Source: Alphaproteobacteria bacterium UBA2966
GTDB lineage: Bacteria > Pseudomonadota > Alphaproteobacteria > UBA2966
Reading direction: 5' to 3'
Assembly: GCA_002348365.1 (NCBI GenBank)
Contig: DEBC01000047.1
Coordinates: 1-23,890, forward strand
DNA: 23,890 nt
Both the position numbers and the translations under genes were made by a program. This document shows positions 6,838 through 14,478 of the stretch, piece after piece. The stretch's first letter is position 1. Each line of letters opens with the position of its first letter. Under the pieces are notes generated by a model that worked only from the letters and a program-made list of their open reading frames with translations, did no database searches and had not been told where the DNA came from.

Positions 6838-7509
6838 ATGAGCGACCAGATCAATGCCGACTTCTCCCAGTTTGTCGTTGTTCAGACGAATGACATGGAG
6901 TGGCAGCAAAGCCCGACGCCAGGCATTTGGCGCAAACGATTGGAACTCTTGGGCGAGGTCGAGTCGGGACATGTGACATCGCTCGTGCGCTTTGATCCTG
7001 GCGCCAAGTTCCCCGATCACCCGCACCCGGATGGAGAGGAAATTCTCGTACTCGACGGCGTGTTCTCCGATGAAACGGGCGATTATCCGGCGGGAAGCTA
7101 CGTCCTCAATCCAGAAGGAACGACTCATGCCCCTTGGTCAGAGAATGGGTGCACGCTTTTTGTGAAGTTGCAGCAGTATTCGGGCAAGGACCGGCCACAT
7201 GTCGTGATCGATACCAACAACGCCGAATGGCAGCCTGGCAGAATGGAAGGTATGGAGTTCCTGCCGCTTTACAGTGATCCCGAGCCGGCCAAAGGGATCA
7301 CACGTTTGACCCGGGTTCCAGCAGGATGCGATCTGGGGCCGGATCCTCACCCGGGCGGCGAAGAGGTATTCGTCATCGAGGGCTGCGTCGAGGATGAGTT
7401 TGGCCGTCACGAATCGGGAACCTGGTTCCGCCATCCTGTCGGCAGTGAACACAATCCAACGTCGCCTGAAGGTTGTCTGCTCTACGTCAAGCGAGAACAT
7501 CTCGGATAA
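6838..7509 (+). CDS. Tandem ChrR-type cupin protein
   Basis: The 223-aa protein consists of two cupin repeats of the ChrR anti-sigma cupin type. Repeat 1 (about 12-112) has His61, His63 and Glu67 in DHPHPDGEE, and His97 in TTHAPWS. Repeat 2 (about 120-220) has DPHPGGEE (169-176), where Asp169 stands for the first His, then His171, Glu175 and His205. Each repeat ends GC-x-L-x-VK. There is no N-terminal zinc anti-sigma domain and no ECF sigma gene beside it, so a metal-dependent enzyme (acetylacetone-cleaving-enzyme or lyase-like) or metabolite-sensing role is more likely than anti-sigma activity. AGGA sits 7 nt before ATG 6838; ATG 6835 is also possible. Confidence 0.82.
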   Translation: MSDQINADFSQFVVVQTNDMEWQQSPTPGIWRKRLELLGEVESGHVTSLVRFDPGAKFPDHPHPDGEEILVLDGVFSDETGDYPAGSYVLNPEGTTHAPWSENGCTLFVKLQQYSGKDRPHVVIDTNNAEWQPGRMEGMEFLPLYSDPEPAKGITRLTRVPAGCDLGPDPHPGGEEVFVIEGCVEDEFGRHESGTWFRHPVGSEHNPTSPEGCLLYVKREHLG

Positions 7510-7547
7510 TAGGTGGTCTTCTCGATGAAATCGGTGCGAATCCGGAA

Positions 7548-8300
7548 ATGAACAGCACTGGCAGACGGCTCGCTGGTAAGTCAGCGCTCATCACCGCGGC
7601 GGCGCAGGGCATCGGCCGTGCCACAGCACTTGCGTTTTCAGCGGAGGGGGCCTCTGTCTGGGCCACAGATATCAACGGAATGAAGCTTCAGGAACTGGAG
7701 GGCGAGCCATCCATCAGCATCCGGACACTGGATGTGACCGATCCGGATGAAGTCGTGTCCGTCGTCAACGAGGTCGGCGCCGTCGACCTTCTGGTGAACT
7801 GCGCCGGATACGTCCACATGGGGAATATCCTCAACTGCAGCGATGAGGACTGGGACAGGTCATTTGATATCAACGTGAAGGGCATGTTCATGGTCACACG
7901 GGAAATGCTTCCCGCGATGCTCGATGCCGGCGGTGGCGCTATTGTCAATGTCGCTTCCGTCGCTTCATCCATCAAAGGGGTAAACGATCGCTGCGCGTAC
8001 AGTGCCAGCAAGGCAGCCGTCATCGGATTCACGAAGTCCATTGCCGCCGACTACATCAACCAGGGAATTCGCTGTAATGCGGTGTGCCCCGGAACAGTCG
8101 ATACGCCGTCCCTGGGAGACCGCATCCGTGCTGCCGGAGGGGACGAGGCCAAGGTGCGGGAATCCTATGTGGACCGTCAACCGATGGGCCGCCTGGGGAA
8201 CGCAGAGGAGATCGCCCAGGCGTGCGTATACCTCGCGTCAGATGACGCGGAGTTCATGACGGGAACCGAGTTCGTTATCGACGGCGGCATGGTGCTTTAG
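7548..8300 (+). CDS. SDR oxidoreductase, BDH2 / 2-keto-3-deoxy-L-fuconate dehydrogenase-like
   Basis: The 250-aa classical short-chain dehydrogenase has the cofactor motif TAAAQGIG (16-23), Asp41 after beta2 (NAD preference), NCAG (84-87), catalytic Ser137, Tyr151 and Lys155 (YSASK), and PGTVDTPSL. By eye it is very close to human BDH2/DHRS6 and bacterial 2-keto-3-deoxy-L-fuconate dehydrogenases, including Arg148 just before the catalytic Tyr (RCAY). The dehydratase at 3508 would make 2-keto-3-deoxy acids, which fits such a dehydrogenase. The ATG at 7548 matches family N-termini, but the ribosome site is weak. Coupling to the cupin gene, which ends 38 bp upstream, is possible. The gene ends in TAG exactly where homologues end. 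Confidence 0.9.
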   Translation: MNSTGRRLAGKSALITAAAQGIGRATALAFSAEGASVWATDINGMKLQELEGEPSISIRTLDVTDPDEVVSVVNEVGAVDLLVNCAGYVHMGNILNCSDEDWDRSFDINVKGMFMVTREMLPAMLDAGGGAIVNVASVASSIKGVNDRCAYSASKAAVIGFTKSIAADYINQGIRCNAVCPGTVDTPSLGDRIRAAGGDEAKVRESYVDRQPMGRLGNAEEIAQACVYLASDDAEFMTGTEFVIDGGMVL

Positions 8301-8338
8301 CCACGCCGACGGACTAAAATAGCGACCATTCCATCCAG

Positions 8339-8357
8339 CGGGCAACTGGCCTGCCCG
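8339..8357. other. Small perfect hairpin between SDR and cupin genes
   Basis: CGGGCA-actggcc-TGCCCG forms a 6-bp stem with a 7-nt loop, 38 bp after the SDR stop. No T-run follows. It may attenuate transcription or stabilise mRNA ends; evidence is only the symmetry. Confidence 0.25.
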
Positions 8358-8429
8358 GCGATAACGGAGGTCGCGACGCAGGCGACACCTGGACCTTTCG
8401 ACCTAAGTCTTTGAAACAGGGACAAAATC

Positions 8430-8963
8430 ATGGGCATTAAACAGGTTTCCATGGACGAGATGATGAAGCGCGTCGCGCGCATGAAAGACCTCAAGTCCAC
8501 GAGTAAAGCTTTTGTCGACACCCGACTGCCAGAGAACCAGCGCGAGATATTCGATGTGATTGGCGGTGGGGTGACCGAGGACCCGGACTCACAGCCGGCA
8601 ATTATGGATGCCGAGGATTTCAACCTCACCTACATAGGGGCGGAACCCGGAAAAGGCGCCAACCTTCATTCACACTCGGCCGGAGTCGAAGTTTTCATTC
8701 CGATCACCGGCACCTGGGCCGTGTTTTGGGGAGGCGAGGGAGAGCACGAAATCGAACTCGATCAAGGTGACGTAATTTCCGTACCGCCTGACGTCATGCG
8801 CGGCTTTCGCAACACCGGCTCCGAGTATTCGTATCTCATGGCAATCCTGGGCAAGACCGACGCCGGTCGGGTCACCTGGTCGGAAAAGGTCCTCGAACGC
8901 GCCCGCAAAACAGGCCTGGACCTCGACGAGAACGGAAACCTGATCGAGATCACTCCTGCCTGA
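8430..8963 (+). CDS. Single-domain cupin protein
   Basis: The 177-aa protein has a cupin_2 core at about 65-145. Motif 1 supplies His80, His82 and Glu87 (LHSHSAGVEV), and a Gly-rich GDVISVPPDVMRGFRN forms motif 2. The usual motif-2 histidine (PxGxxHxxxN) is replaced by Arg124, so metal would be held by two His and a Glu, or not at all. The role is unknown; sugar-acid isomerase, ring-cleavage or accessory roles all occur in cupins. AGGGA lies 8 nt before the ATG. It sits in a same-strand run SDR - cupin - amidohydrolase - Rieske oxygenase, which suggests one transcript. Confidence 0.8.
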   Translation: MGIKQVSMDEMMKRVARMKDLKSTSKAFVDTRLPENQREIFDVIGGGVTEDPDSQPAIMDAEDFNLTYIGAEPGKGANLHSHSAGVEVFIPITGTWAVFWGGEGEHEIELDQGDVISVPPDVMRGFRNTGSEYSYLMAILGKTDAGRVTWSEKVLERARKTGLDLDENGNLIEITPA

Positions 8964-9017
8964 CACGAATAGCGCCCCAAACCGTAGTCAAGGCCACCCA
9001 AATGGAGAGCCGTCGAT

Positions 9018-10511
9018 ATGAATGACACTGCTCAATCCGCGATAGCTGATTTTGAAGGCGCCCACGTCCGGGCGAAACTTGATCATCCCGTCATCGACAC
9101 GGACGGTCACTTCATCGAGATCGAGCCCATTCTCATTGACTACATCGAAAAGGTCGGTGGTGCGGGCCTTGCTCAAAGATACCGGGACATGGTCGGCGAT
9201 GGACGTTTCTGGGGCTGGTACCAGCTTTCACCAGAAGAGCGTCGCCACAGGCGCGTAACGCGCCCGCCGTTCTGGGCACTTCCCACGACGAACTCAGCCG
9301 ACCGTGCTGCCGCCATGATTCCAGGCTTTTGGCGTGCGCGAATGGACGAGTTCGGAATCGATCTGACCCTCGCGTATCCGACCATCTGCTTGATGCTCAT
9401 GGGAATTGCGGACGACGAAATGCGTCGCGGTTTCATCCGCGCTGCCAACATGATGACGGCTGCCCTCTACAAGGGTCACGAGGATCGAATCATTCCGGCG
9501 GCAACGATCCCCACAAACACCCCTGAGGAAGCCATCGAGGAACTCGACTTCATCGTCAACGAACTCGGCATGAAGCTCGCAATGGTGAATGGAATGGTCC
9601 GACGGCCGGTGGGCGGGTCCCAGGGCGATCTCCGCAGCATGTCCGCCGAAGAGAACGGTACATGGGTCGATCCACTCGGGCTCGACAGTGAATACGACTA
9701 CGACCCTTTCTGGGCCAAATGTGTCGAGTTCGGCATCGCCCCGACCATGCACAGCCATGCCATCGGTTTGTCCCATCGCACCTCAATCTCCAGTTACAAC
9801 TACAACCACATTGGACACTTCGCAGACGCTTCGGAGGCGACGGCGAAGGCGCTGTTCCTGGGGGGCGTGACACGACGCTTCCCCGAGCTCAATGTCGGCT
9901 TCCTGGAGTGCGGCGTCGGATGGGCCGTAAGCCTTTACCACAGCCTGATGGAGCACTGGGAGAAGCGGAATATCGCTTCGCTCACCGCCAATCTGGATCC
10001 GGCCAAAATCGATCAGCAGGCTCTCGTCGCCTATGCGGAGCAGTATGGAAACGATCTCATCGCGGACAAGATTCGAGAGACCGGCACATTGGACGGACCC
10101 GAATACTTCATCCAACCCGAGGATCCCAAAGACCTGGACGAATGGGCCGCCTGCGCGATCAAGACCAAACAGGATGTCCACGATCTCTTCGTGCCGTGCT
10201 TCTACTTCGGCTGTGAAGCGGACGACCGTGGAATATCCTGGGCATTCGACACTAAAGTCAACGCGTTGGGAGCCCGCCTTAACGCCATGTTCAGCTCTGA
10301 CATTGGTCACTGGGACGTTCAGGATGCTTCTGAAGTCCTGTCCGAGTCCTACGAGCTCGTCGAACGAGGAGTCCTCGGGGTTGATGATTTCCGCGATTTT
10401 ACCTTCACGAACACGGTCCATCTGCACGGCAAAATGAATCCCCAGTTTTTTGAAGGGACCGCAATCGAGAAGGAAGCTTCAGCGATTCTGAACAAGCCCA
10501 AGGCAGCTTGA
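9018..10511 (+). CDS. Amidohydrolase family 2 protein (ACMSD-like hydrolase or decarboxylase)
   Basis: The 497-aa metal-dependent TIM-barrel protein is of the amidohydrolase_2 (PF04909) type. Metal-site signatures are DTDGH (27-31), HSH (245-247) and SSDIGHWD with Asp428. It also has the FLECGVGW segment typical of large family members. This group includes non-oxidative aromatic acid decarboxylases (ACMSD, gamma-resorcylate decarboxylase, LigW/LigY-like) and hydrolases of ring-cleavage products (LigJ is a hydratase). The protein is longer than ACMSD (about 330 aa), as in many uncharacterised members found with Rieske oxygenases. GGAG is 9-10 nt before the ATG. The 55-bp gap to the oxygenase gene suggests cotranscription. 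Confidence 0.85.
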   Translation: MNDTAQSAIADFEGAHVRAKLDHPVIDTDGHFIEIEPILIDYIEKVGGAGLAQRYRDMVGDGRFWGWYQLSPEERRHRRVTRPPFWALPTTNSADRAAAMIPGFWRARMDEFGIDLTLAYPTICLMLMGIADDEMRRGFIRAANMMTAALYKGHEDRIIPAATIPTNTPEEAIEELDFIVNELGMKLAMVNGMVRRPVGGSQGDLRSMSAEENGTWVDPLGLDSEYDYDPFWAKCVEFGIAPTMHSHAIGLSHRTSISSYNYNHIGHFADASEATAKALFLGGVTRRFPELNVGFLECGVGWAVSLYHSLMEHWEKRNIASLTANLDPAKIDQQALVAYAEQYGNDLIADKIRETGTLDGPEYFIQPEDPKDLDEWAACAIKTKQDVHDLFVPCFYFGCEADDRGISWAFDTKVNALGARLNAMFSSDIGHWDVQDASEVLSESYELVERGVLGVDDFRDFTFTNTVHLHGKMNPQFFEGTAIEKEASAILNKPKAA

Positions 10512-10566
10512 ACGACTGCCGGAAGACTGACCGCGAGAAGACGGTAGCACACGCAAGGAGGACGCC

Positions 10567-11913
10567 ATGACGGATCAGGTCGCGATGCCGCGCGAGCCGT
10601 ATGCCGGATACCACCAACCTCATGATGTGAGAGAGGACGCCGAGCTCACCCACATCGGACCAAACACACCGTGTGGTGAATATCTGCGCCGATTTTGGCA
10701 ACCTGTCTGCCTGACAGAGCAGCTGACCGACCTGCCATTGGCTCTCACAATCATGGGTGAGGATCTCGTTGCGTTTCGGGACAAAGCCGGCCAGATCGGC
10801 GTTTTGAACCGACACTGTTCTCATCGTGGAACTTCACTCGAGTACGGCATCGTGTCGGACCGCGGTATCCGTTGCTGCTATCACGGCTGGCTCTTCGACG
10901 TTGACGGCACCATCCTCGAGACACCTGGAGAGCCCCCGGACTCGCGTCTCAAGGACAGTTTTGTGCACGGCGCCTATCCGACGCGCGAATTCAAAGGATT
11001 GGTTTTCGTCTACATGGGCCCGCCCGGGACGATGCCCGAGTTTCCGGTTTTCGATACCCTGGAATTGCCCGACAACGAGATGATTCCGTACGCCATACAC
11101 TACCCCTGCAACTGGCTGCAGGTTAATGAGAACCCGGTCGATCCCTATCACAGCGTATTCCTGCACAGCCGCGTAACAGAGGCACATTTCAATGTGTCCT
11201 GGGGTGCGTTACCAGTTGTGGAATGGCACGTGAAGGAGGGGGGCAAGGGCGTACATCTGACCAACACCCGGCGTTGGAAAGACTACCTTTGGACGCGAAT
11301 CAATGAATGGGTTGCCCCCAACTTTGCCCAAACACCCGATATTTACCAGAACCCGGATCGCGAGAAGTTCTTCGTACGGGCTGGCTTGAGCAAGTGGGCC
11401 GTGCCGGTTGACGATACCAATACGATGATCATCGCCTGGCGCCACTTCAACGATGAACTCGATCTGGATGGCAAGAGCGATCGGTCCGACATTGGTCTCA
11501 ATAAGGTCGACTTCCTCGGACAGACCGGAGCGCGGTCATATGAAGACGGGCAAAGGATTCCGGGAGATTACGAGGCGCAGGTAGGGCAGGGGCCGATCAA
11601 CATTCATGCGCTGGGCAATCTGGGGTACACGGACACCGGCGTGGCACTGCTACGCCGCACCCTGCGCGAAGGGATCCGGGCCGTTCAGGAAGGCAATGAT
11701 CCACCAACCATCCCTCCAACCAACTCGGGTCACGTGCCCACGCAGTGCGGAGATGTCATCGTTAATGTGGGCAGCCTGTCCGAGGATCGGGAACTGCAGG
11801 CAAAGATCGGCCGCGCCATGGGCAAAATCATCACCGAAACCGAATCTTTGCCATACCGCGAACGCAAGGCTGAGATAGAAAAGCGGGCCAAAGCCTATGT
11901 TTCTGAACTCTAA
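10567..11913 (+). CDS. Rieske non-heme iron oxygenase, alpha subunit (phthalate dioxygenase-like)
   Basis: The 448-aa protein has a Rieske [2Fe-2S] domain with ligands Cys84-x-His86 (HCSHRG) and Cys103-x2-His106 (CCYHGW). The mononuclear iron site lies in the NENPVDPYHSVFLH segment (187-200), with Asp192 as electron bridge and His195 and His200 as ligands. The style GEYLRRFWQPVCLTEQL near the N-terminus matches the phthalate 4,5-dioxygenase/vanillate demethylase-like group, whose enzymes hydroxylate or O-demethylate aromatic acids. AAGGAGG at 10556-10562 is the best ribosome site in the cluster. No ferredoxin reductase gene is in the window, so electrons must come from elsewhere. Confidence 0.92.
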   Translation: MTDQVAMPREPYAGYHQPHDVREDAELTHIGPNTPCGEYLRRFWQPVCLTEQLTDLPLALTIMGEDLVAFRDKAGQIGVLNRHCSHRGTSLEYGIVSDRGIRCCYHGWLFDVDGTILETPGEPPDSRLKDSFVHGAYPTREFKGLVFVYMGPPGTMPEFPVFDTLELPDNEMIPYAIHYPCNWLQVNENPVDPYHSVFLHSRVTEAHFNVSWGALPVVEWHVKEGGKGVHLTNTRRWKDYLWTRINEWVAPNFAQTPDIYQNPDREKFFVRAGLSKWAVPVDDTNTMIIAWRHFNDELDLDGKSDRSDIGLNKVDFLGQTGARSYEDGQRIPGDYEAQVGQGPINIHALGNLGYTDTGVALLRRTLREGIRAVQEGNDPPTIPPTNSGHVPTQCGDVIVNVGSLSEDRELQAKIGRAMGKIITETESLPYRERKAEIEKRAKAYVSEL

Positions 11914-11935
11914 CGGCCGCCCCAACTTGTCCAGT

Positions 11936-12367
11936 TTAGCCTGTATCGGCGGTCAGACCGGCCGACTCTATCCCCGCGACGGCACAGGCCTCGTCTTGAT
12001 CGGAGGCGTCTCCGCTTACGCCCACGGCGCCCACCAGGCTTCCATCTGAATCGCGAATCAGAACGCCGCCCGGAACAGGCACCAATCTTCCACCGGACGC
12101 TGAGATGATCGCGTTCATGAATGCCGGTCGCTGATCTGCCACGCCAGCAAGATTCCGCGACGCCGTTCCCATCCCCAAAGCACCCCAGGCTTTTCCGGTG
12201 GCGATTTCGTATCGCAGCAAACTGCTTTGGTCCTCGCGTTTAAATGCGACCAAATGCCCACCAGAGTCCAGAACCGCTACGGTGAGCGGGCGATAGCCTT
12301 GTTCCCGGCCATGCGCTATCGCCCGGTCAACAATTTCCGACGCCTGAGCCAGCGATACATTCGTCAT
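11936..12367 (-). CDS. GlcG/HbpS-like heme-binding family protein
   Basis: The 143-aa protein of the GlcG/HbpS family (PF03928) shows LTVAVLDSGGHLVAFKR near 28-44, a TGKAWGALGMG segment, the Gly/Pro-rich VPVPGGVLIRD and GAVGVSGDASDQDEACA near the C-terminus. Family members bind heme or small cofactors and are often found in catabolic operons with oxygenases, where the role is unclear. The start at 12367 matches family N-termini (MTNVSLAQA); the ribosome site is poor. It is convergent with the Rieske gene, 22 bp away. No signal peptide is seen. Confidence 0.85.
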   Translation of the reverse strand: MTNVSLAQASEIVDRAIAHGREQGYRPLTVAVLDSGGHLVAFKREDQSSLLRYEIATGKAWGALGMGTASRNLAGVADQRPAFMNAIISASGGRLVPVPGGVLIRDSDGSLVGAVGVSGDASDQDEACAVAGIESAGLTADTG

Positions 12368-12618
12368 AGAAGAAGTCCCAATTTGTCCCGAAGATTTCGT
12401 CAATCGCCTTTTAACAATAATTCGGGATGCAGCGAACTCCTCATACTTTCGCGCATGATCCGACAGTGGTTTGTCGTACATTGACTTGCCGGCTCGCGCG
12501 CAATGACCTGCCATATTGATGGGCCTAACGTTTTCACCAAGCGCTGGGGAATCAATTGAATTCGTAAATCTGCATCGCGTCGGCGATTGCGCACAACCTC
12601 GAGGGAAGGGGGGTTCCC

Positions 12619-13212
12619 ATGTTGACCAGAAGAACTCTGGCGGTGACGTGCATGACAGCTTCGATGCTGTTTGCGCTGCCTGCAAGCGCCAAGACACTGA
12701 TCTATTGCTCCGAAGGCAGTCCGGAAGGCTTTAATCTGCAACTTTACGCTTCACAGACCACGGCCGACGCAAGTTCGCGCCAGATTTACAACCGATTGGT
12801 GGAGTTCAAACTCGGGTCGACAGCGGTTGCGCCAGCCCTCGCTGAATCCTGGAAGGTCTCGGCAGACGGAACAACCTACACCTTCAAGCTGCGGCGTGGC
12901 GTCAAATGGCACAGTACACTCACATTCACGGCGTCCCGGGATTTCAATACTGACGATGTGATTTTCAGCTTCAACCGGCAGTTCAAGAAGGACCATCCAT
13001 TCCACAAGGTTTCGGGCGGCAACTACGAATACTTCAATGGCATGGGCATGCCGGAGCTGCTCAAGAGCATTGAGAAGGTCGACGATTACACCGTCCGATT
13101 CACCCTCAATTAGCCGGAAGCACCGTTCATCACCAATCTCGGGATGGACTTCGCGTCCATTCTGTCTGCGGAGTACGCCGACAAAATGATGGCAGCCGGG
13201 ACACCGGAAAAC
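12619..13212 (+). pseudogene. Truncated DppA-like ABC peptide-binding protein gene with in-frame TAG
   Basis: The 5' third of a dipeptide/oligopeptide substrate-binding protein gene (family about 530 aa). It starts MLTRRTLAVTCMTA with a clear Sec signal peptide (cleavage after ASA, residue 24). It continues with family features LAESWKVSADGTTYTFKLRRGVKWH and DDVIFSFNRQ. Codon 165 is TAG (13111-13113), after TVRFTLN, where homologues continue with a residue such as Gln before PEAP. The same frame then goes on as a DppA-like peptide (PEAPFITNLGMDFASIL..., to AAGTPEN) until about 13212, where it meets anti-sigma factor sequence in another frame. Two thirds of the gene and any permease genes are missing. 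GGGAAGGGGGG precedes the ATG. Confidence 0.85.
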
Positions 13213-13814
13213 TCAATCTCGATCCGGTTCTGCAGGAGCCGATACCGCAAGCCTTGATTCCTGCGGAACCGCGACCCGCTTCTTCGATCCTGATAAAGGT
13301 CACAGCAGCGGCGGCATACCTATTTGTCGGTGGACTGGCGGGCTGGTGGCTGAACGACATTGCCGGGACCGCGCCCAACTCAATTGCGGATTTGCCGGAA
13401 CGTGCCGTCTCGGCGCATGCGGTATACACACCTGAGGTCCGACATCCTGTCGAAGTTACGGCGGATCAACAGACCCATCTGGTGAAATGGCTCACCAAAC
13501 GTTTGGGTGTCACAGTTCGGGCTCCGGTGCTTTCAACAGCAGGCTACGAACTGGTTGGCGGTAGATTACTGCCGGGCGTTTCAGGACCAGCGGCCCACTT
13601 CATGTACCAGGAAGCCAGCGGCGAACGACTCACACTGTACGTCCGGGCCGCCAAGAGCGATTCCGGAGAAACCGCATTCCGATACTCGCATGAGGAGGGA
13701 ATCGGCGTCTTTTATTGGGTCGACGGGGATGTGGGGTACGCACTCGCCGGTCGAATGGAAAAGGACTCATTGCTCGACGTTGCCAACCTGATCTACCGGC
13801 AGCTCAATCCGTAA
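13212..13814 (+). pseudogene. N-terminally truncated transmembrane anti-sigma factor (RsiW-like)
   Basis: The frame reads LNLDPVLQEPIP from 13212, which is how the mid-region of such anti-sigma factors begins after the zinc domain. A transmembrane segment follows (AAAAYLFVGGLAGWWL, about 13300-13350), then the conserved periplasmic part with HAVYTPEVRHPVEV, GYELVGGRLLPG, AAHFMYQ, LTLYVR and FYWVDGDVGYALAG. The C-terminus at 13814 is complete. The roughly 55-60 N-terminal residues with the HxxxCxxC zinc motif are absent and replaced by the DppA-like fragment. The partner ECF sigma factor gene is also absent. A TTG at 13254 could start a 186-aa membrane protein, but without the sigma-binding domain it would not act as an anti-sigma factor. 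Confidence 0.85.
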
Positions 13815-13887
13815 CGAAATCCCCTGGGACCCCTCATTAATTTTCTTCCGGGTTATTTCTCAGCACGCTCAGATCAGGCATAACCGC

Positions 13888-14292
13888 CTAATGGATGGCT
13901 GAAGGAGTTGCGAAACCCGCGGGCGTTTCCGGGGCTGCACACGGACCAGCATGGTGATGCACCATGGCCCAGGTGTCCGAGGTGCGAACGAAGACGTTCG
14001 TCGCGGCAAGGAATCCTCCGTTCACGACTTCGTTGCAAGTGACGAACGCTGTATCGCCGAAAACGAATGCGCGGGCATCACGACAGGAGATCTGTGGCGG
14101 TGCGGAGCCTTCCAGGATTGACCACCAACTCTCGATAACATCGTGATATCCAGTCAGAACGTTCCAACCGGGATGTGTACAGGCTACGTCGTCGTCGTGC
14201 GCCCAGACCGCGACCATCGCCGAGATATCAGCGTCTGCAAAAGCGGCATAGAACGCCTCGTTGGCCTGCAGGACCGCTTGTTCGTCATCCAT
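13888..14292 (-). CDS. SnoaL-like / NTF2-fold protein (DUF4440-like)
   Basis: The 134-aa protein starts MDDEQAVLQANEAFYAAFADADI, the usual opening of SnoaL/ketosteroid-isomerase-like proteins. It continues with VWAHDDDVACTHPGW, GYHDVIESW, FVTCNEVV and VFVRTSDTWAMVHHHAGP. These are the cone-shaped NTF2-fold features with the conserved WxxVHHHxxP end. The function is unknown; such proteins are often stress- or detoxification-related. The ATG at 14292 has GGAGAG 9 nt upstream; a TTG at 14316 is less likely. It faces the anti-sigma remnant. Confidence 0.82.
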   Translation of the reverse strand: MDDEQAVLQANEAFYAAFADADISAMVAVWAHDDDVACTHPGWNVLTGYHDVIESWWSILEGSAPPQISCRDARAFVFGDTAFVTCNEVVNGGFLAATNVFVRTSDTWAMVHHHAGPCAAPETPAGFATPSAIH

Positions 14293-14334
14293 GGCCCGTC
14301 TCTCCAGGTACTCCAATCCTGGTCAGAAAATGAC

Positions 14335-14451
14335 ATGGAGGATTTGCCGGAGCCAGTGATGCCAGACGCTGAAGTCAGGCGCTTGATCGGCGGCATTTCC
14401 GACCTTGATGCCTGGCTGTCCGATTTCCCGCCCAGAATCCTTGTTGTCTGA
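14335..14451 (+). CDS. Possible 38-residue small ORF before the YdcF-like gene
   Basis: The frame begins ATG GAG GAT and encodes MEDLPEPVMPDAEVRRLIGG then ISDLDAWLSDFPPRILVV. It ends 27 bp before the next start. The composition is protein-like, but there is no clear ribosome site and no family match that I know. It may be a small gene, a remnant, or chance. Confidence 0.2.
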   Translation: MEDLPEPVMPDAEVRRLIGGISDLDAWLSDFPPRILVV

Positions 14452-14478
14452 GACTTTAAGGACAGTTATCAAGGCGCC

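Noticed and set aside
14143..14451. 102-codon plus-strand frame overlapping the SnoaL-like gene
   Set aside because: The first two thirds are antisense to the SnoaL-like gene. Only the last 38 codons are outside it, and these are listed as a low-confidence small ORF.
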